NCBI RefSeq assembly: GCF_900115905.1
Contig: NZ_FOYD01000002.1
Location: 310,001 to 374,000 of the forward strand
Direction: 5' to 3'
DNA length: 64,000 bases
From: Halopseudomonas formosensis
GTDB taxonomy: Bacteria > Pseudomonadota > Gammaproteobacteria > Pseudomonadales > Pseudomonadaceae
Under the pieces are notes generated by a model, which was not told the DNA's origin, made no database searches, and saw only the letters and a program-made list of their open reading frames with translations. How positions within the stretch are numbered: position 1 is the first letter of the stretch; each line of letters begins with the position of its first letter. The translations under genes and the position numbers were made by a program. Shown in pieces: positions 47,576 through 56,575 of this stretch.

Positions 47576-48787
47576 ATGCAGGTTAGCAAGTCCAACAAAT
47601 TGGCCAATGTCTGTTACGACATTCGCGGGCCGGTCCTGCGCCACGCCAAGCGCCTCGAAGAGGAAGGTCACCGGATTCTCAAGCTGAACATCGGCAACCC
47701 GGCGCCCTTCGGTTTCGAAGCGCCCGAGGAAATCCTCCAGGACGTGATTCTCAACCTGCCCACTGCCCAGGGCTACAGTGATTCCAAGGGGCTGTTTTCG
47801 GCGCGCAAGGCGGTCATGCATTACTGCCAGACCAAGCAGTTCCAGGGCGTGGGTATCGAGGATATCTACCTGGGCAACGGCGTCTCCGAGCTGATCGTGA
47901 TGGCCATGCAGGCACTGCTGAACAACGGCGACGAGGTGCTGATCCCTGCGCCGGACTATCCGCTGTGGACTGCGGCCGTCAGCCTGTCCGGCGGCAAGCC
48001 GGTGCACTACCTGTGTGATGAGCAGTCGGACTGGTACCCGGATATCCAGGACATCCGCAGCAAGATCACCCCCAACACCAAGGCCATGGTGCTGATCAAC
48101 CCGAACAATCCCACCGGTGCCGTGTATCCGCGCGAGGTACTGGAGCAACTGGCCGAAGTGGCCCGCGAGCACAATCTGCTGGTGCTGGCTGACGAGATCT
48201 ACGACAAGATCCTGTACGACGGCACCGAGCATGATTCCTTTGCCGCCGTCGCTCCCGATCTGCTGTGCCTGACCTTCAACGGCCTGTCCAAATCCTACCG
48301 GGTAGCGGGCTTCCGCTCCGGCTGGATGGTCATCAGCGGCCCCAAGCAGCGCGCCGCCAGCTACATCGAGGGTCTTGAGATCCTGTCGTCGATGCGTCTG
48401 TGCGCCAACGTGCCGGCGCAACATGCCATCCAGACCGCACTGGGCGGCTATCAGAGCATCAACGACCTGATCCTGCCCGGCGGCCGTCTGCTGGAACAGC
48501 GCGATACCGCCTGGGAATTGCTCAACGAAATCCCCGGGGTCAGCTGCGTCAAGCCCAAGGGCGCCCTGTACCTGTTCCCCAAGCTGGACCCCAAGGTCTA
48601 CCCGATCCACAACGACGAGAAAATGGTGCTGGACCTGCTGCTGCAGGAGAAGATCCTCATCGTCCAGGGCACTGCGTTCAACTGGCCCTGGCCAGACCAC
48701 TTCCGCATCGTCTCCCTGCCGCGCAAGGATGATCTGGAAATGGCCATCGGGCGGATTGCCAACTTCCTGCGGACCTACAAGCAGTAG
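47576..48787 (+). CDS. alaA: Glutamate-pyruvate aminotransferase AlaA
   Basis: A class I/II PLP-dependent aminotransferase that makes alanine from pyruvate and glutamate. The 403 residues show [16 protein letters not shown], the PLP contacts [21 protein letters not shown] and [26 protein letters not shown], the Schiff-base lysine in [16 protein letters not shown], and a C-terminal FRIVSLPR arginine for the substrate carboxylate. These match AlaA rather than aspartate transaminases. No terminator is obvious; a repeat block follows. Confidence 0.93.
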   Translation: MQVSKSNKLANVCYDIRGPVLRHAKRLEEEGHRILKLNIGNPAPFGFEAPEEILQDVILNLPTAQGYSDSKGLFSARKAVMHYCQTKQFQGVGIEDIYLGNGVSELIVMAMQALLNNGDEVLIPAPDYPLWTAAVSLSGGKPVHYLCDEQSDWYPDIQDIRSKITPNTKAMVLINPNNPTGAVYPREVLEQLAEVAREHNLLVLADEIYDKILYDGTEHDSFAAVAPDLLCLTFNGLSKSYRVAGFRSGWMVISGPKQRAASYIEGLEILSSMRLCANVPAQHAIQTALGGYQSINDLILPGGRLLEQRDTAWELLNEIPGVSCVKPKGALYLFPKLDPKVYPIHNDEKMVLDLLLQEKILIVQGTAFNWPWPDHFRIVSLPRKDDLEMAIGRIANFLRTYKQ

Positions 48788-48809
48788 GCGCAGGCTGCCC
48801 ACCCGTTCG

Positions 48810-49036
48810 CACCGGGGGCGGTGCTCCTACAGAAGGGGCGTGCCCCGCGGTTGTCGGATCCCGCGAAGAGAGCGGGTGCGCAGGGATCGGGCCCTGTGTC
48901 GTTGTGGGAGCCCTCGCACCGGGGGCGGTGCTCCTACAGACGAGGCGTGCTCCCCCGGTTGTCGGATCCCGCGAAGAGCGGGTGCGTAGGGACCCAGGCT
49001 CTGTGTCGTTGTGGGAGCCCCCGCTCCGGGGGCGAA
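48810..49036. repeat. Tandem 107-bp REP/BIME-type repeats
   Basis: Two adjacent 107-base units (48810-48916 and 48917-49023) and the start of a third share CACCGGGGGCGGTGCTCCTACAG, TTGTCGGATCCCGCGAAGAG, CTGTGTCGTTGTGGGAGCC and other blocks, differing by small substitutions and compensating indels. Each junction is palindromic (GTGGGAGC ... GCTCCTAC), and the TGTGGGAGC core is that of Pseudomonas REP sequences. The block fills the 353-base gap between alaA and htpX (48788-49140), which otherwise holds only the htpX leader with AGGAG at 49123-49127. Confidence 0.85.
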
Positions 49037-49140
49037 GGGGCGCGTGGTAGACACGCTTTGATACAGAGTGGGCATTGAATCCGGCCCGCGCAACCCCAAC
49101 TATAAGCGCAGCTTTCCAGTTCTTTAGGAGTTTCATCTAC

Positions 49141-50034
49141 ATGATGCGCATTCTGCTTTTCCTGGCGACCAACCTGGCCGTGGTGCTGGTCGCCAGTATC
49201 ACCCTGAGCTTGCTGGGCGTGGGCAGCATCCACGACGGCCAGGGCGGGATGAACCTGCAGGCCCTGCTGATCTTCTGTGCAGTGATCGGCTTTGCCGGTT
49301 CCTTCATCTCCCTGTTCATGTCCAAGTGGATGGCCAAGCGCAGCACCGGTACCCGGGTAATCACCCAGCCGCAGACCCGTCAGGAGCAGTGGCTGTTGGA
49401 AACCGTGGCCGAACTGGCCCGTGATGCCGGTATCGGCATGCCCGAGGTAGGCATCTTCCCCTCCCGGGCGTCCAACGCCTTTGCCACCGGCTGGAACAGG
49501 AACGCTGCGCTGGTAGCGGTATCCGAAGGCATGCTGCAACGCTTCAGCCCCAACGAGATCCGCGCGGTCATGGCCCACGAGATCGGCCACGTGGCCAATG
49601 GCGACATGGTGACTCTGACCCTGATTCAGGGTGTGGTGAACACCTTCGTCATGTTCTTTGCCCGTATCATCGGCAACTTCGTTGACCGTGCGGTGTTCAA
49701 GAACGAGAGCGACGGCCCCGGCATCGGCTACTTTATCGCCACCATCTTTGCCGAGCTGGTGCTGGGTATTCTGGCCAGCATCATCGTCATGTGGTTCTCC
49801 CGCCAGCGGGAGTTCCGCGCCGATGCCGCTGCAGCGCAGCTCGCCGGCACCGGCAACATGATCGCCGCCCTCGAGCGCCTGCGTGCCGAACAGGGCATCC
49901 CGGTGGAGATGCCCGGGGAGATGACGGCCTTCGGCATCAACGGCAACCTGAAGAACGGTCTGGCCGGCCTGCTGATGACTCACCCTCCCCTGGAGCAGCG
50001 TATCGCAGCACTGCGTGCCGGCAACTATCGCTGA
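49141..50034 (+). CDS. htpX: Membrane zinc metalloprotease HtpX
   Basis: Inner-membrane M48 protease that degrades misfolded membrane proteins together with FtsH. The 297-residue product has two N-terminal helices ([44 protein letters not shown]), zinc ligands HEIGH (146-150) and the later glutamate in [14 protein letters not shown], plus two more helices between. ATG 49141 is the E. coli-like MMRI start. A strong terminator follows. Confidence 0.95.
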   Translation: MMRILLFLATNLAVVLVASITLSLLGVGSIHDGQGGMNLQALLIFCAVIGFAGSFISLFMSKWMAKRSTGTRVITQPQTRQEQWLLETVAELARDAGIGMPEVGIFPSRASNAFATGWNRNAALVAVSEGMLQRFSPNEIRAVMAHEIGHVANGDMVTLTLIQGVVNTFVMFFARIIGNFVDRAVFKNESDGPGIGYFIATIFAELVLGILASIIVMWFSRQREFRADAAAAQLAGTGNMIAALERLRAEQGIPVEMPGEMTAFGINGNLKNGLAGLLMTHPPLEQRIAALRAGNYR

Positions 50035-50053
50035 GTCAGATCACCGCTGTCTC

Positions 50054-50078
50054 AAACCCCCGCTCCGCGGGGGTTTTT
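50054..50078 (+). terminator. Rho-independent terminator of htpX
   Basis: CCCCCGC and GCGGGGG pair around TCC, with flanking A and T runs (five T residues after the stem), 20 bases after the htpX stop. Confidence 0.9.
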
Positions 50079-50106
50079 CATTTCAGGACGCATCCGTCTG
50101 CTACCG

Positions 50107-50134
50107 CTGCGGGATATTTTCTGTAATCCCGCAG
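50107..50134. repeat. 9-bp inverted repeat upstream of the 62-residue gene
   Basis: CTGCGGGAT and ATCCCGCAG are perfectly complementary with a 10-base AT-rich spacer. It lies 86 bases before the small gene; operator or leader hairpin are both possible. No T tract follows on the plus strand. Confidence 0.45.
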
Positions 50135-50220
50135 TCACAACCCTTGTCTATGCTTTCCATGGGCCAGGCATCGCAGAGTTGCCAACGCCTTACCGATGAG
50201 AACTGATTTGGAGAGAATCC

Positions 50221-50409
50221 ATGCGTCAACAGGTACAGCAGAAGCCACGTTTACTGAGTGACAACCTGCCCCGCCCTTCTCTGCAGGCACGGGGCTATCT
50301 GGTGGATGAGCAGGGTCGGGAAATCGCCATCACCGAACGCATGATCCAGCAGGCCTGTCAGGAGCTGGAACAGCAGTGGGTCGCACCGCAATCGCTGAAG
50401 GCGGTCTAG
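50221..50409 (+). CDS. Small conserved-looking hypothetical protein
   Basis: A 62-residue soluble protein, basic at the start and helical at the end, with the segment NLPRPSLQARGYLVDEQGREIAITERMIQQACQELEQ. It has no signal peptide or membrane segment. GGAGAG is 7 bases before ATG, and codon use matches the neighbours, so I regard it as real. Its stop shares the palindrome CTAG with the stop of convergent pdxB. No function can be assigned. Confidence 0.7.
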   Translation: MRQQVQQKPRLLSDNLPRPSLQARGYLVDEQGREIAITERMIQQACQELEQQWVAPQSLKAV

Positions 50410-51557
50410 CCCCCGAGATCGAACCCTGCCGCCAGCAGTCTCCGGGCCAGTTGCGGCTCGGAAGCGGCGGTCACCACCCGTAACAGGTTGCACTCGCGCC
50501 GCAGCGGATATTCCTTGCGCAATCTGTCGAACCCCTCCCGACTCTCCTGCTCATCCTGCACCCTGTTCAACATGGCGCGCAGGCGGGCATCATCATCGCG
50601 CACGTCATAGACCAGCCGTAACGCGCGCGTCAGCGCCCAATCCGGCGGTGTTCCCGGCTCCAGCTGCCATTGTCCGGCGCCGCTGCGGGGCGCCAGCTGC
50701 TCCAGAGCCAGGCTGGCTGGCCGGTCGAGGAAGCGGCACAGGGCCTGGTAGATCTGAGCGGTGCCACGCAGCTTGCCGTCCAGGCTGTAGCCGGCAATAT
50801 GCGGGGTAGCCAGGCGGCAGCGGGCGGCGAGCGCCGGATCCACCAGAGGTTCGGTTTCCCATACGTCGAGCGCCACCAGCAAGTCGGGACGCTGCCCGAG
50901 CACGGCACTCAGCGCCTGATTGTCGATCACCGGACCGCGGCTGCTGTTGATCAGCCAGGTCCCCGGTCGCAGCCTCTCCAGACGCCGGCCATCAAGCAGG
51001 TGCCAGGTCGGATGCGGACCCTCGCGGGTAAGCGGAACGTGGCAACTGATGACATCACTGTGCGCTATCAGCTCATCCAGCTCGATCAACCCCTCTCGAC
51101 CCTGCTCGGCCAGGGGTGGATCACACAGCAGGGTCTTGACCCCGAGCGCCTGCAGCACCGCGGCCAGCCTGCCGCCGACCTCGCCTACGCCGATGATGCC
51201 GACCGTCCTGTCCTGCCAGGGCGTGGCCGACTGCTCGGCGAAAGTCAGCAGGCAGCTCAGCACGTATTCCACCACGCCCCGCGCGTTGCAGCCGGGCGCA
51301 CTGGCCACCTCGATCCCCGCCGCCGCAAGACCGGGCAGATCCAGATGATCGGTGCCTATGGTGCAGGTACCGACGAAACGTACCGGCGTACCCGCCAGCA
51401 TCGCCGCGCTGACCCGGGTCACCGAGCGTACCAGCAGCACATCGGCATCCCCCAGGGCGGTCTGGTCGATCAATCGCCCGGGCAGGCGGGTGAGGCGACC
51501 GAACTCACCGAAGAACTCGTCGAGCAGCGGTATGTTTTCATCGGCAACGATGTGCAT
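50406..51557 (-). CDS. pdxB: Erythronate-4-phosphate dehydrogenase PdxB
   Basis: NAD-dependent enzyme of the DXP-dependent pyridoxal phosphate pathway, oxidising 4-phospho-D-erythronate. The 383-residue D-2-hydroxyacid dehydrogenase has IVADENIPLLDEFF at the start, the Rossmann motif VGIIGVGEVGGRLAAVLQALG, NSSRGPVIDN, LDVWETEP, the catalytic His in ATPHIAGYSLDGK, and the C-terminal PdxB-specific domain. ATG at 51557 has GGGA 7 bases upstream. Confidence 0.94.
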   Translation of the reverse strand: MHIVADENIPLLDEFFGEFGRLTRLPGRLIDQTALGDADVLLVRSVTRVSAAMLAGTPVRFVGTCTIGTDHLDLPGLAAAGIEVASAPGCNARGVVEYVLSCLLTFAEQSATPWQDRTVGIIGVGEVGGRLAAVLQALGVKTLLCDPPLAEQGREGLIELDELIAHSDVISCHVPLTREGPHPTWHLLDGRRLERLRPGTWLINSSRGPVIDNQALSAVLGQRPDLLVALDVWETEPLVDPALAARCRLATPHIAGYSLDGKLRGTAQIYQALCRFLDRPASLALEQLAPRSGAGQWQLEPGTPPDWALTRALRLVYDVRDDDARLRAMLNRVQDEQESREGFDRLRKEYPLRRECNLLRVVTAASEPQLARRLLAAGFDLGG

Positions 51558-51631
51558 GGCAATTCCCGTGACAGTGTTGGGTTCATTGTTGAGGGCGCTG
51601 GCGATTCTGTCCACCTGCGCCGGGCCGCAGC

Positions 51632-52168
51632 TCAGAGCCGATCCAGAGTGAAGGCAGCCGGGTCCAGGCCACCGTCCGGTCGGTAATGGTTGAGCAGCGC
51701 ATCAATGAAGCAGGCGGGGCGCTCGGGAATGCCCACGTGCAGATAGCTCTGCACCTGCTCCACCACCCTGCGCTTGAAGGGAGCGGGGTCGGTGGTCTCG
51801 CCACTGAGATTGTCCAGACTGACGCAGAAGGCATGGTCGGCCGCCGCGCAGAACAGCCATTCCAGCGCCTGCGGCTTGACCTCCACCTGCTCGAAGGCGG
51901 CCTGCTGCTCGGCCGTTCGACCATCCGGCGCATACCAGTAACCGAAATCCACCATTTTCCGACGCTCGGCTCCTGCCACACACCAGTGGGCAATCTCGTG
52001 CAACGCGCTGCGGAAGTAATCGCGGGTGAAAACGATACGGTGCATCGGATTTTCCCCGTCGGCCGGCAGGTAGATGGGCTCGGCGCCCCCGCCCACCAGC
52101 CGGGTGTTGTAGCGGTCGGCAAAGCAATGTTCGAACAGCTGAACCAGATCCTGGCTATCGTGCTTCAT
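51632..52168 (-). CDS. epmC: Elongation factor P hydroxylase EpmC
   Basis: A 178-residue YfcM/EpmC protein that in E. coli hydroxylates the modified lysine of EF-P. The zinc/iron-binding pattern HEIAHWC (57-63), NTRLVGGGAEPIYLPAD and VDFGYWYAPDGRT are highly conserved, as is QALEWLF. ATG at 52168 is used; an upstream TTG at 52183 has no ribosome site either, so the start is uncertain by five residues. It lies 74 bases upstream of pdxB in the same direction. Its partners epmA, epmB and efp are not in the window. Confidence 0.88.
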   Translation of the reverse strand: MKHDSQDLVQLFEHCFADRYNTRLVGGGAEPIYLPADGENPMHRIVFTRDYFRSALHEIAHWCVAGAERRKMVDFGYWYAPDGRTAEQQAAFEQVEVKPQALEWLFCAAADHAFCVSLDNLSGETTDPAPFKRRVVEQVQSYLHVGIPERPACFIDALLNHYRPDGGLDPAAFTLDRL

Positions 52169-52233
52169 TGGGCAGGTAGACAATTAACGGCAAATTGATA
52201 GGATGGGTCGCTTTTCCCTCAGAAGTACTCTTC

Positions 52234-53685
52234 ATGACAAGCAGCGAAACCCCCACCCGGTGGCGGCGCAGTGTAACAGAATTGCGGGCGCTGATCTGGC
52301 TCGCGCTGCCGATTCTCGCCGCCCAGCTGTCCCACACCCTGCTCGGGTTCGTGGATACGGCCATGGCCGGCCGTGTCAGTGCCGTCGACCTGGCCGCGGT
52401 GGCCCTGGGCAATTCCTTCTGGGTGCCGACCTTCCTGTTCATTACCGGGGTGCTGCTGATCATCACCTCCAAGGTAGCGGCCCTCAACGGGGCGGGACGT
52501 CTCGAACAGACCGGCGCACTGATGCGCCAGGCGGCCTGGCTAGGTCTCGCACTGGGCAGCCTCGCCGGCCTGTTGCTGTGCGCGGTGGAGCCCGTGTTGC
52601 ATTGGGCCGGCGTCGATCCGGCGCTGATCCCCAAGAGTGTGGGTTATATCCGTGCAGTAGCCCTGGGCTTCCCCGCCATCGGCCTCTATCAGGCCCTCCG
52701 CGGCATGACCGACGGGCTATCCCGCACCAAACCGGCGATGGTCATAGGTTTTCTCGGTCTGATTCTCAATGTGCCGGCCAACTACGTGCTGGTCTACGGC
52801 AAGCTGGGTCTGCCCGCCATGGGTGGTGTCGGCTGTGGTGTGGCCACTACCCTGGTCATGTGGTTCATGCTGGCCTGCATGGTCCTCCACCTGAAACGCG
52901 CCAGCCTGTACCGGGCCTGTGGTCTGTTCGACCGATTCGAGTGGCCGAACTGGCCGGTGCAGCGGAGCCTGCTCGGTCTGGGTCTGCCGATCGGCATCTC
53001 CCTGTTCGCCGAGACCAGCATGTTCGCCCTCATCGCTGTGCTCATCGGCAGCCTGGGCGCTGTGGTGGTGGCCAGCCATCAGGTCACCCTGAGCCTGAGC
53101 TCCCTGGTATTCATGGTGCCCTTCAGCCTGGGCTTGGCGATCACCGTCCGGGTCGGCCACAATCTCGGCATGCATGGTGCCAGGACGGCCCTGTTCTCCG
53201 CCAAGGTGGGCATTGCCGTGGCCCTGTTCTGCGCCACGGTGTCAGCCACCGCCCTGCTCCTGCTGGCCGAGCAACTGCCGCATATCTACACCCGCGACCC
53301 GGCTGTTCTGGCGCTGTCTGCCAGCCTGCTGGCCTACGCGGCGCTCTATCAGTTTTCAGACTCGATCCAGGTGGCCTGCGCCGGTGCCCTGCGGGGCTAT
53401 CAGGACACCCGGGTGCCCATGTTGCTGACCATGATTGCCTACTGGCTGATCGGGCTGCCCAGCGGGTATGTGCTGGGGCTGACCGACCTGCTGGGCGCGC
53501 CCCGGGGCCCGGCGGGGTTCTGGCAGGGTCTGATCCTCGGCCTGACTGCTGCGGCGTTGTTTCTCTCGCTGCGCCTGGCAGTGATCGGCGGGCGCCGCAA
53601 GCGGGTGCTCGGCGCTCCCATGGGATTGCCGGCGGGTACGCAGCACCCTCTCCCCGGCCCCCTCCCGCAAAGCAAGCAGGACTGA
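52234..53685 (+). CDS. norM: MATE family multidrug efflux transporter NorM
   Basis: A 483-residue inner-membrane cation-coupled exporter with twelve predicted helices. The N-terminal ELRALIWLALPILAAQLSHTLLGFVDTAMAGRVSAVDLAAVALGNSFW is the NorM/PmpM signature, with the internal pseudo-repeat in the second half (GLPIGISLFAETSMFALIAVLIG). Relatives export fluoroquinolones, dyes and cationic compounds with H+ or Na+. ATG at 52234 places the start just before the first helix. It is divergent from epmC. Confidence 0.9.
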   Translation: MTSSETPTRWRRSVTELRALIWLALPILAAQLSHTLLGFVDTAMAGRVSAVDLAAVALGNSFWVPTFLFITGVLLIITSKVAALNGAGRLEQTGALMRQAAWLGLALGSLAGLLLCAVEPVLHWAGVDPALIPKSVGYIRAVALGFPAIGLYQALRGMTDGLSRTKPAMVIGFLGLILNVPANYVLVYGKLGLPAMGGVGCGVATTLVMWFMLACMVLHLKRASLYRACGLFDRFEWPNWPVQRSLLGLGLPIGISLFAETSMFALIAVLIGSLGAVVVASHQVTLSLSSLVFMVPFSLGLAITVRVGHNLGMHGARTALFSAKVGIAVALFCATVSATALLLLAEQLPHIYTRDPAVLALSASLLAYAALYQFSDSIQVACAGALRGYQDTRVPMLLTMIAYWLIGLPSGYVLGLTDLLGAPRGPAGFWQGLILGLTAAALFLSLRLAVIGGRRKRVLGAPMGLPAGTQHPLPGPLPQSKQD

Positions 53686-53705
53686 GTCGCCGATATCACG
53701 TCTAT

Positions 53706-53770
53706 CGCCGGGCGCCTCCCCCGGCGAACGAGTGGCTGTCCGGTTCGCGCCGAGGGCGACGCTCCCACAA
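53706..53770. repeat. REP-type palindromic element
   Basis: A CGCCGGG/CCCGGCG hairpin (53706-53726) is followed by a minus-oriented REP core (53744-53770; TTGTGGGAGCG ... CGCGAA on the minus strand) sharing TTGTGGGAGC with the tandem repeats at 48.9 kb. A further CCGCCG/CGGCGG pair is at 53794-53819. The element lies between convergent norM and tusA. Confidence 0.6.
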
Positions 53771-53855
53771 AATCCATCCGACCCATTGAGCAGCCGCCGT
53801 CCCGGGCCCGCGTCGGCGGTATCGTCACCGCAAAAAAGCTTTCTGACTCAGCGGA

Positions 53856-54101
53856 TCACCCGGCCTTGCGGATCAGGTAATGGAACTCGCCATCCAGTTC
53901 CTGCTGGCGCAGCAGCTGGTGACCGAGGAAACTGCAGAAGCGCGGAATATCCCGCTGGGTGGAGGGATCGGTGGCCAGCACCTCGAGACACTGGCCGACT
54001 TCCAGATCCCGCACGGCGTTGTGCAGCATCATGACCGGCTCCGGGCAGAACAGGCCGCGGGCGTCGAGCTGGGCATCGGGGGTAGGCAGGGTGTCGGACA
54101 T
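53856..54101 (-). CDS. tusA: Sulfur-carrier protein TusA
   Basis: An 81-residue TusA that relays persulfide sulfur, from IscS in E. coli, toward thiolation of tRNA and other acceptors. The active cysteine is in [15 protein letters not shown], followed by the [27 protein letters not shown] second half with a second cysteine. It lies downstream of rlmM in the same direction. Confidence 0.92.
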   Translation of the reverse strand: MSDTLPTPDAQLDARGLFCPEPVMMLHNAVRDLEVGQCLEVLATDPSTQRDIPRFCSFLGHQLLRQQELDGEFHYLIRKAG

Positions 54102-54129
54102 GTACTGGGGATTTCCTGTATTGCGGAGC

Positions 54130-54150
54130 CGGGATTATCGGTAAATCCCG
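54130..54150 (-). other. Stem-loop between rlmM and tusA
   Basis: CGGGATT and AATCCCG form a perfect 7-bp stem with a 7-base loop, 29 bases before the tusA start and after the rlmM stop. No T tract follows on the minus strand. Confidence 0.4.
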
Positions 54151-54205
54151 AAAGGGATGCCAGCGGGATGGACGAGCTGTTGCCCGTCCACCCGGAGACG
54201 CGTCG

Positions 54206-55282
54206 CTACTGCACCTTGTAGCTCCCCGCATGCAGCACGCGGACGTGGCAGGTCACTTCCTCCCGGTCGGTATACAGCTGCTTGCAGGCGATGCTGGCGC
54301 GGATATTGGCGGCGTCCAGCGCATCCTGAACGTGCGCCAGACACTGCATGACCTCGCGGTAACGCTGCTTCATCGGCAACTTGAAGTTGATGATGGCCTC
54401 CCGGCACCAGCCCCGGGTCAGCCATCGAGCCAGCAGCGCGCTGCTGCGGGCCGGCTTGTCGACAATGTCGCAGACCATCCACTGCACCGGCCGCGCCGGC
54501 TTGAACAGGTAACCATCCGCCTGCACATGCTCGACCTGCCCGCTGTCCATCAGGCTGCGGGCCATGGGACCGTTGTCCACCGCAGTGACCTTCATGTGCC
54601 GATTGACCAGCTGCCAGGTCCAGCCGCCCGGCGCCGCGCCGAGGTCGACGGCGGTCATGCCGGGTGCCAGGCGGCTGTCCCACTCCTCCCGGGGGATGAA
54701 GTGGTGCCAGGCCTCCTCCAGTTTCAGTGTCGAGCGGCTGGGTGCTTCCCGGGGAAACTTGAGCCGAGGGATACCCATGGGCCAGGCGGCGGCGTTGTCC
54801 GCCCAGGACCAGCCGACGAAGATCCGCTGGCCGCTTTCCAGGAACACGTGCAGACGCGGCGCATCGACCTGCTTGGGTCGCACGAAGCGGGTCTTGAGCA
54901 GGGCACTCTCCAGTGGCCGCTCGAGTTTGCGGATCAGCGCGGCCAGGGCCTTGCCATCATTGGTGTCGGCAGTTTCCAGCCAGAGTCTGGAAGCAATGGG
55001 ACCGCTGGCGCAGGCGGTGATGATCGGCGAGATACGATCTTCGGTGGATACGTCCAGCCAGCTGCCCAGCGCCCACTGACGGGCAAAGATCAGCTCGCGG
55101 AAATCTATCGCCCCCATCAGCCGTTCGGCGTCACCGGCGGCGGGGCAGACGAAGCGCACCACGGCGGCACCATCGCGGGTGACGACGTAGCCATTGATGC
55201 CCCGCTCCGCGGCCAGCGTCTGTATTTCCGTGGCGGCTTCACCTTCGAAACCCGGACGGCAGTGCAATAGCAATTCCTGCAT
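54206..55282 (-). CDS. rlmM: 23S rRNA (cytidine-2498-2'-O)-methyltransferase RlmM
   Basis: Methylates the 2'-O of C2498 in 23S rRNA with SAM. The 358-residue enzyme has an N-terminal THUMP-like domain (LLLHCRPGFEGEAATEI) and a RrmJ-type methyltransferase domain with AVDLGAAPGGWTWQLV, VQADGY, WMVCDIVDKPAR and NFKLPMKQRY (K-D-K-E-type residues). ATG at 55282 has AGGGG 6 bases upstream. Confidence 0.94.
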   Translation of the reverse strand: MQELLLHCRPGFEGEAATEIQTLAAERGINGYVVTRDGAAVVRFVCPAAGDAERLMGAIDFRELIFARQWALGSWLDVSTEDRISPIITACASGPIASRLWLETADTNDGKALAALIRKLERPLESALLKTRFVRPKQVDAPRLHVFLESGQRIFVGWSWADNAAAWPMGIPRLKFPREAPSRSTLKLEEAWHHFIPREEWDSRLAPGMTAVDLGAAPGGWTWQLVNRHMKVTAVDNGPMARSLMDSGQVEHVQADGYLFKPARPVQWMVCDIVDKPARSSALLARWLTRGWCREAIINFKLPMKQRYREVMQCLAHVQDALDAANIRASIACKQLYTDREEVTCHVRVLHAGSYKVQ

Positions 55283-55352
55283 GTTCAACCCCTGCGTGAC
55301 AAGGGCGCTACTCTACCGCCGCCATGCGGCTGACACCAGCACCCTTGGTAAC

Positions 55353-55365
55353 TGAACCAGACTCA
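55353..55365 (+). promoter_or_regulatory. Candidate MetR-type box upstream of metR
   Basis: TGAA-CCAGA-CTCA differs at one position from the E. coli MetR consensus TGAA-N5-TTCA. It lies 51 bases before the metR ATG, where an autoregulatory or divergent site would be expected. Confidence 0.35.
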
Positions 55366-55415
55366 CCGACCAACGTGTTAAACTTCAATCCCACTCATAC
55401 CCAAGGACAACCGTC

Positions 55416-56345
55416 ATGCTCGAGCTCCGTCATCTGCGCACCCTGGTTACCCTGCGTGAGGCGGACAGCCTGGTGGAAGCCTCCGAGCGCCTGCACCTGA
55501 CCCAGTCTGCGCTGTCCCACCAGCTCAAGGATCTGGAGCAGCGCCTGGGTACTCCGCTGTTCCTGCGCAAGACCCGACCGGTGCAGTTCACCAGCGCCGG
55601 CCTGAGGCTGCTGCGGCTGGCCGACAATGTGCTGCCGCAGATCCGCCAGGCGGAACGGGATCTGCAACGACTCGCTGGGGGCCAGGCTGGACGACTGCAC
55701 ATGGCCATCGAGTGCCACAGCTGTTTCCAGTGGCTGATGCCGACCATAGACCAATTCCGCAATGTCTGGCCGGAGGTGGAGGTGGATTTTGCCTCCGGGC
55801 ACTTCTTCGCCCCCCTGCCCGCGCTGGCCCGCGGTGAGCTGGACCTGGTCATTACCTCCGACCCACAGGACATCAGCGGCCTGACCTATGTCCCGCTGTT
55901 CACCTACGAGGCCGTCCTGGCCATCAGCAACCAGCATCCGCTGGGCAGCCGCAGCTTTGTCGAGCCCGGGGACCTGGCCGGGGAAACCCTCATCTGCTAT
56001 CCGGTCGAGCGTGACCGGCTGGACATCTTCAGCCGCTTTCTCGATCCCGCCGGCATAGAGCCGGCCGCCGTGCGCAATGCCGAGCTCACCATCATGATGA
56101 TGCAGCTGGTGGCCTCGGGTCGTGGCGTCTGCTGCCTGCCGAACTGGGCCATCACCGAATATCTGCAACGCGGCTATGTCAGCGCCCGACGCCTGGGACG
56201 TGATGGCCTGTTCGGTACCCTGTATGCCGCAGTCCGGGAGGACATGCTGGAAATGCCCTACATGCAGGACTTCCTGCTCACGGCCAAGGATATCTCCTTC
56301 GCCACCCTCGAAGGGGTGAGTGCCCGTTCGCCGGCACAAGGCTGA
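55416..56345 (+). CDS. metR: LysR-family regulator MetR
   Basis: A 309-residue LysR-type regulator of methionine biosynthesis genes that uses homocysteine as co-inducer in E. coli. The N-terminal helix-turn-helix (LVEASERLHLTQSALSHQLKDLEQRLG) and effector-domain motifs MAIECHSCFQWLMPTIDQF, GELDLVITSDP and LICYPVERDRLDIF match MetR specifically. It is divergent from rlmM. metE or metH is not in the window. Confidence 0.9.
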   Translation: MLELRHLRTLVTLREADSLVEASERLHLTQSALSHQLKDLEQRLGTPLFLRKTRPVQFTSAGLRLLRLADNVLPQIRQAERDLQRLAGGQAGRLHMAIECHSCFQWLMPTIDQFRNVWPEVEVDFASGHFFAPLPALARGELDLVITSDPQDISGLTYVPLFTYEAVLAISNQHPLGSRSFVEPGDLAGETLICYPVERDRLDIFSRFLDPAGIEPAAVRNAELTIMMMQLVASGRGVCCLPNWAITEYLQRGYVSARRLGRDGLFGTLYAAVREDMLEMPYMQDFLLTAKDISFATLEGVSARSPAQG

Positions 56346-56413
56346 GCCGAGGCTGATGCCAGAGGGGTTTCTCGCCTCATATATGGCACTATGACATCAA
56401 ACGATACGATTTT

Positions 56414-56431
56414 ATGTGATGCCCTTCACAT
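56414..56431. promoter_or_regulatory. Perfect Crp/Vfr-type palindrome upstream of the secreted hydrolase
   Basis: ATGTGA-TGCCCT-TCACAT is an exact dyad that matches the CRP consensus TGTGA-N6-TCACA at all ten core positions; Vfr of pseudomonads recognises much the same sequence. It is centred about 35 bases before a possible -10 (CTTATA, 56455-56460), close to the class II activation position, and 145 bases before the hydrolase ATG. Confidence 0.7.
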
Positions 56432-56511
56432 ACAGATATGTCTCGAAAACCACCCTTATAGGCGAGTGTCTCGCATAAAAAATCTGTTCAGGATCTGTCT
56501 CACCCCGGCGC

Positions 56512-56548
56512 TGTAGCGGTGGGTCTGCTGCCGGGGGCTATCCCTACA
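56512..56548. repeat. REP-like element in the hydrolase leader
   Basis: TGTAG ... CTACA brackets a GC-rich core with GGGGGCTATCC, similar in outline to the GTGGGAGC ... GCTCCTAC units at 48.9 kb but more diverged. It ends 28 bases before the hydrolase start. Confidence 0.35.
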
Positions 56549-56575
56549 AGACAAACAAGAAGAGAGATCCCACAG

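Noticed and set aside
47059-47607. Longer msrB start (182 residues) with a possible export signal
   Set aside because: GGAGG directly before the GTG at 47454 and the family N-terminus favour the 131-residue form; the extension has no proper signal peptide.
48810-49036. Repeat block considered as a CRISPR array
   Set aside because: Units are 107 bases, contiguous and internally palindromic, with no unique spacers and no cas genes.
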